Assembly (NCBI GenBank): GCA_007994965.1
Contig: VOPW01000001.1
Location: forward strand, 2,666,001 to 2,730,000
Reading direction: 5' to 3'
Length of the DNA: 64,000 nt
Source: Piscinibacter aquaticus
Lineage (GTDB): Bacteria > Pseudomonadota > Gammaproteobacteria > Burkholderiales > Burkholderiaceae_C
Below, piece by piece: positions 61,797 to 64,000 of the stretch. Both the position numbers and the translations under genes were made by a program. Every line of letters begins with the position of its first letter. Within the stretch, counting starts at the first letter, position 1. Below the pieces are notes generated by a model. The model did no database searches, had not been told where the DNA came from, and was given only the letters and a program-made list of their open reading frames with translations.

Positions 61797-63206
61797 GTCG
61801 ACTCGGCAAGCTCGCGAGCAGCGCCAAACGGATCGCGCCCCTGGCACGGCCGGTGTTCATCGGCAGTGGCGGTGCTGGCCTTCTCGACCGTCGACACGAT
61901 GATGGCCGCGCGCGCCGGCCCGACCGACCTCGCCGCGTTGGCGATCGGCGGCGCCGCCTACATCACCGTCTTCGTCGGGCTGATGGGCATCGTGCTGGCG
62001 ATCAGCCCGATCGCCGGCCAGCTGTTCGGTGCGAAGCACTACGGGGCCTGCGGCGCGCAGCTGCACCAGGGCCATGTGGTTGGCGCTGGCGCTGTCGGTG
62101 CCCGGCTGCTGGTGCTGCTGTTCCCGCAGCCCTTCCTCGAACTCTCGCGCGCCTCGCCCGAGGTGTCGGCCAAGGTGCGCGGGCACCTGATGGCGCTGGC
62201 CTTCGCGCTGCCGCCGGCGCTGCTGTTCACCGCCTTCCGCGGCTTCAACACCGCGGTGTCGCGGCCGAAGATCGTGATGCTGCTGCAGCTCGGGGCGCTG
62301 GTGCTGAAGGTGCCGCTGACGGCGCTGTTCGTCTTCGGCGCCGGCCCGCTGCCGGCACTCGGCGCGCCCGGCTGCGGCATCGCCACGGCGGTGTGCATGC
62401 TGCTGCAGCTCGGCGCGGTGTGGCTCATCCTCAAGCGCGATCCGTTCTATGCGCGCTTCCACATCGCCGACCATTTCTCCCCGCCACACCGTGCCAGCCT
62501 GCTGGCGCTGGTGCGCCTGGGCGTGCCGATGGGCGGCTCGATCATGATCGAGGTGACCGGCTTCACCTTCATGGCCTTCTTCATCTCGCGGCTGGGCGCC
62601 ACGCCGGTGGCCGGGCACCAGATCGCGGTCAACCTCGTCTCGCTGATGTTCATGATGCCGCTGGCGATCGCCAATGCGTCGAGCACGCTGGTGGCGCAGC
62701 GCATCGGCGCCGGCGACATGGACGATGCCTACCGCGTCGGCTGGCACGGGCTGGAGATCGGCGTCGCGATCTCGGCGCTGATGGGCGGCTTCGTGTTCCT
62801 GTTCCGCGAGCCCATCCTCGGCCTGTACACCCGCGATGCGGTGATCATGGCCGCGGCGATGCCGCTGCTCGCCTGGGTGGCGGTGTTCCACATCGCCGAT
62901 GCGGCACAGGCCATCGCCGGCTTCGTGCTCCGCGCCTACCGCATCGCGGTGGTGCCGCTGGTGATCTACGCGATCGCGATCTGGGGCGTGGGCCTGGCCG
63001 GCGGTTATGCGGTCGGCTTCAACGTCACCGGGCTGACGCCGCCGGCGCTGCAGGGCGCGGTGGGCATGTGGTTCGCAGCGACCAGCGGTCTGGTGGTCGC
63101 GGGCACGGGGATGTGTGCGTTCCTGGCGTGGATGATCCGGCGCCGGGCCGCCCAAGCCGGATGGCGCCCCCGGGGGCAGGAGCGAAGCGACTGGGGGCCT
63201 GACTAG
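61793..63206 (+). CDS. MATE family multidrug/cation exporter
   Basis: About 471 residues with 12 predicted helices. It starts with GTG at 61793 (VSRLGKLASSAKRIAPLARP), overlapping the stop of the previous gene. Family features are FSTVDTMMAARAGPTDLAAL and the second-half counterpart ATPVAGHQIAVNLVSLMFMM, as in NorM proteins. It extrudes drugs or metabolites against Na+ or H+. Frames change near 61868 and 62080. The C-terminal 15 residues (GWRPRGQERSDWGPD) are encoded by a repeat-like element. The stop overlaps that of ybaK (CTAG). Confidence 0.85.
63166..63198. repeat. Short GC-rich repeat-like element in the MATE gene end
   Basis: GCCCCCGGGGGC (63166-63177) is a perfect 12-base palindrome, followed by AGGAGCGAAGCGACTGGGGG. 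This type of element is, to my memory, a frequent extragenic repeat in Burkholderiales genomes and here forms the tail of a coding sequence. I cannot count copies in the genome. Confidence 0.4.
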
Positions 63207-63689
63207 ATCGCGCAGGTCACAGGGCGGGCTCCCAGGGCCGACGTGAGCACCGCCGGCTCGATGCCGACCAGATAGCCCCGCCGCCCGCCGTTGATGCAGA
63301 TCTTGGGCAGCGCCAGCACTGTCTCCTCCACGTAGACCGGCATCGCCTTGCGCGTTCCGAACGGCGAGGTGCCGCCGACGAGATACCCGCTGTGCCGCTG
63401 CGCCACTTCCGGCGTACAGGGCTCGACCGACTTTGCGCCGATCGCACGCGCCAGGTTCTTGGTGCTCACGGCGGTCGCCATGCATCAGCACGATCAGCGG
63501 CTCGCGCCTGTCGTCCTGCATCACCAGCGTCTTCACCACCGCGTGCTCGTCCAGGCCGAGCTGCTTCGCCGATTCGGCCGTGCCGCCATGCTCCACGTAC
63601 TCGTAGACGTGTTCGGTGAACGCGATGCCGCGCTCGCGCAGCCACGCGGTGGCCGGCGTCTCGCTGACGTGCTTGTCCTTCTTCGCCAT
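63203..63689 (-). CDS. ybaK: YbaK/EbsC Cys-tRNA(Pro) deacylase
   Basis: About 161 residues, start ATG 63689 (MAKKDKHVSETPATAWL). It has YbaK landmarks: GLDEHAVVKTLVM with its conserved Lys, KNLARAIGAKSVEPCTPEVA, and GYLVGGTSPFGTRKAMPVYV. It removes Cys wrongly attached to tRNA-Pro. A small indel near 63475 shifts the frame. The stop overlaps the MATE stop. Confidence 0.87.
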
Positions 63690-63711
63690 GGGCGCGGATT
63701 GTGACGCGGGC

Positions 63712-64000
63712 TCAGCCGAGCCAGACCGCGATCGCCCGGCCGATGGCGCTCGGCTCCGCCAGCGCCATGAAGACGAGGCCGGCCACCGCGCCGGCGGCAT
63801 GCGCATCGTGGTTGATGCGGCCGATGCCGGCGCGCCCGGCCATCAGGCTGTAGGCGAGGTAGCCGAGCGCGAACAGCGGCGCGGGAATCGGGAACGGGAT
63901 CGGCAGGATGTACAGCGACGAACCCGGGTGGACGATGATCGCCGCGAACACCACCGCGAGGATCGCGCCCGAGGCCCCGAGGCTCGAGTAGCCCGGGTTG
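63712..64000 (-). CDS. Rhomboid family intramembrane serine protease, C-terminal part
   Basis: The fragment begins at the right edge with [20 protein letters not shown], holding the GxSG catalytic serine, and contains [16 protein letters not shown], where the second His is the catalytic partner. Three membrane helices are seen. Rhomboids cleave membrane proteins within the bilayer. It is cut by the window end, so the N-terminal helices are missing. It ends 23 bases before ybaK. Confidence 0.87.
   Translation of the reverse strand, partial: NPGYSSLGASGAILAVVFAAIIVHPGSSLYILPIPFPIPAPLFALGYLAYSLMAGRAGIGRINHDAHAAGAVAGLVFMALAEPSAIGRAIAVWLG

Overview
The window is about 64 kb of very GC-rich DNA (my estimate is well above 65 % GC) from a betaproteobacterium. 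Gene content and protein style point to Burkholderiales, in the broad Rubrivivax/Methylibium/Leptothrix neighbourhood. That placement is inference from recognisable families: a MarR-HyuAB-TRAP locus, PedF and quinoprotein-relay proteins, form II cox genes, DUF6502 and DUF3717/DUF1289. I see no rRNA, tRNA, CRISPR array, insertion sequence or integrase.

Layout, left to right. 1-8 kb: end of a glycosyltransferase gene, a membrane protein, a MarR regulator with a hydantoinase/oxoprolinase enzyme, and a divergent TRAP transporter. 8-11 kb: a lone GspE/PilB-type ATPase. 10.7-15 kb: a tungsten aldehyde oxidoreductase operon (Fe-S subunit, W subunit, FAD subunit, MoaD-like protein, small unknown). 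15-19 kb: quinoprotein accessory genes (periplasmic binding protein, cytochrome c-550 PedF) divergent from a sigma-54 activator. 19-22 kb: a shortened PqqB-like protein in one translationally coupled run with a TolQ/ExbB-like channel, a TolR/ExbD-like protein and two proteins I do not recognise. 22-35 kb: CoA transferase, solo substrate-binding protein and sensor kinase, HPF-like and TerB-like genes, NhaR, DUF6502, lipoproteins and a second kinase. 35-40 kb: a PQQ-dependent alcohol dehydrogenase, an orphan pair of T4 gp19-like tail-tube proteins, and quinoprotein-relay proteins. 40.8-44 kb: a multi-PAS GGDEF/EAL protein. 44-52 kb: coxS-L-M-D-E-G plus an XdhC/CoxF-type gene, a form II CO-dehydrogenase-like molybdenum hydroxylase operon. 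52-55 kb: a chemoreceptor and CheW. 54.7-59 kb: tungstate uptake (tupB, tupC, tupA, modA-like) and a divergent regulator. 59-64 kb: AlkB, an EgtB-like enzyme, DUF3717/DUF1289, a MATE exporter, YbaK and a partial rhomboid protease.

The genes form metabolic themes. One is PQQ alcohol oxidation: dehydrogenase, PedF cytochrome, binding protein, SoxYZ-like carrier and metallohydrolase. Perfect-looking sigma-54 promoters stand before the PedF operon and before the dehydrogenase, and a sigma-54 activator lies next to the first. A second theme is tungsten and molybdenum enzymology (AOR, Cox, Tup/Mod). A third is signalling and motility.

A caution for every reader: many obvious genes are cut by single- or double-base indels, I judge more than forty. 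Conserved domains continue in the next frame without other decay, and many breaks fall at inferred CCNGG sequences. I interpret most as sequencing or consensus errors, not real pseudogenes. Coordinates of such genes span all fragments.
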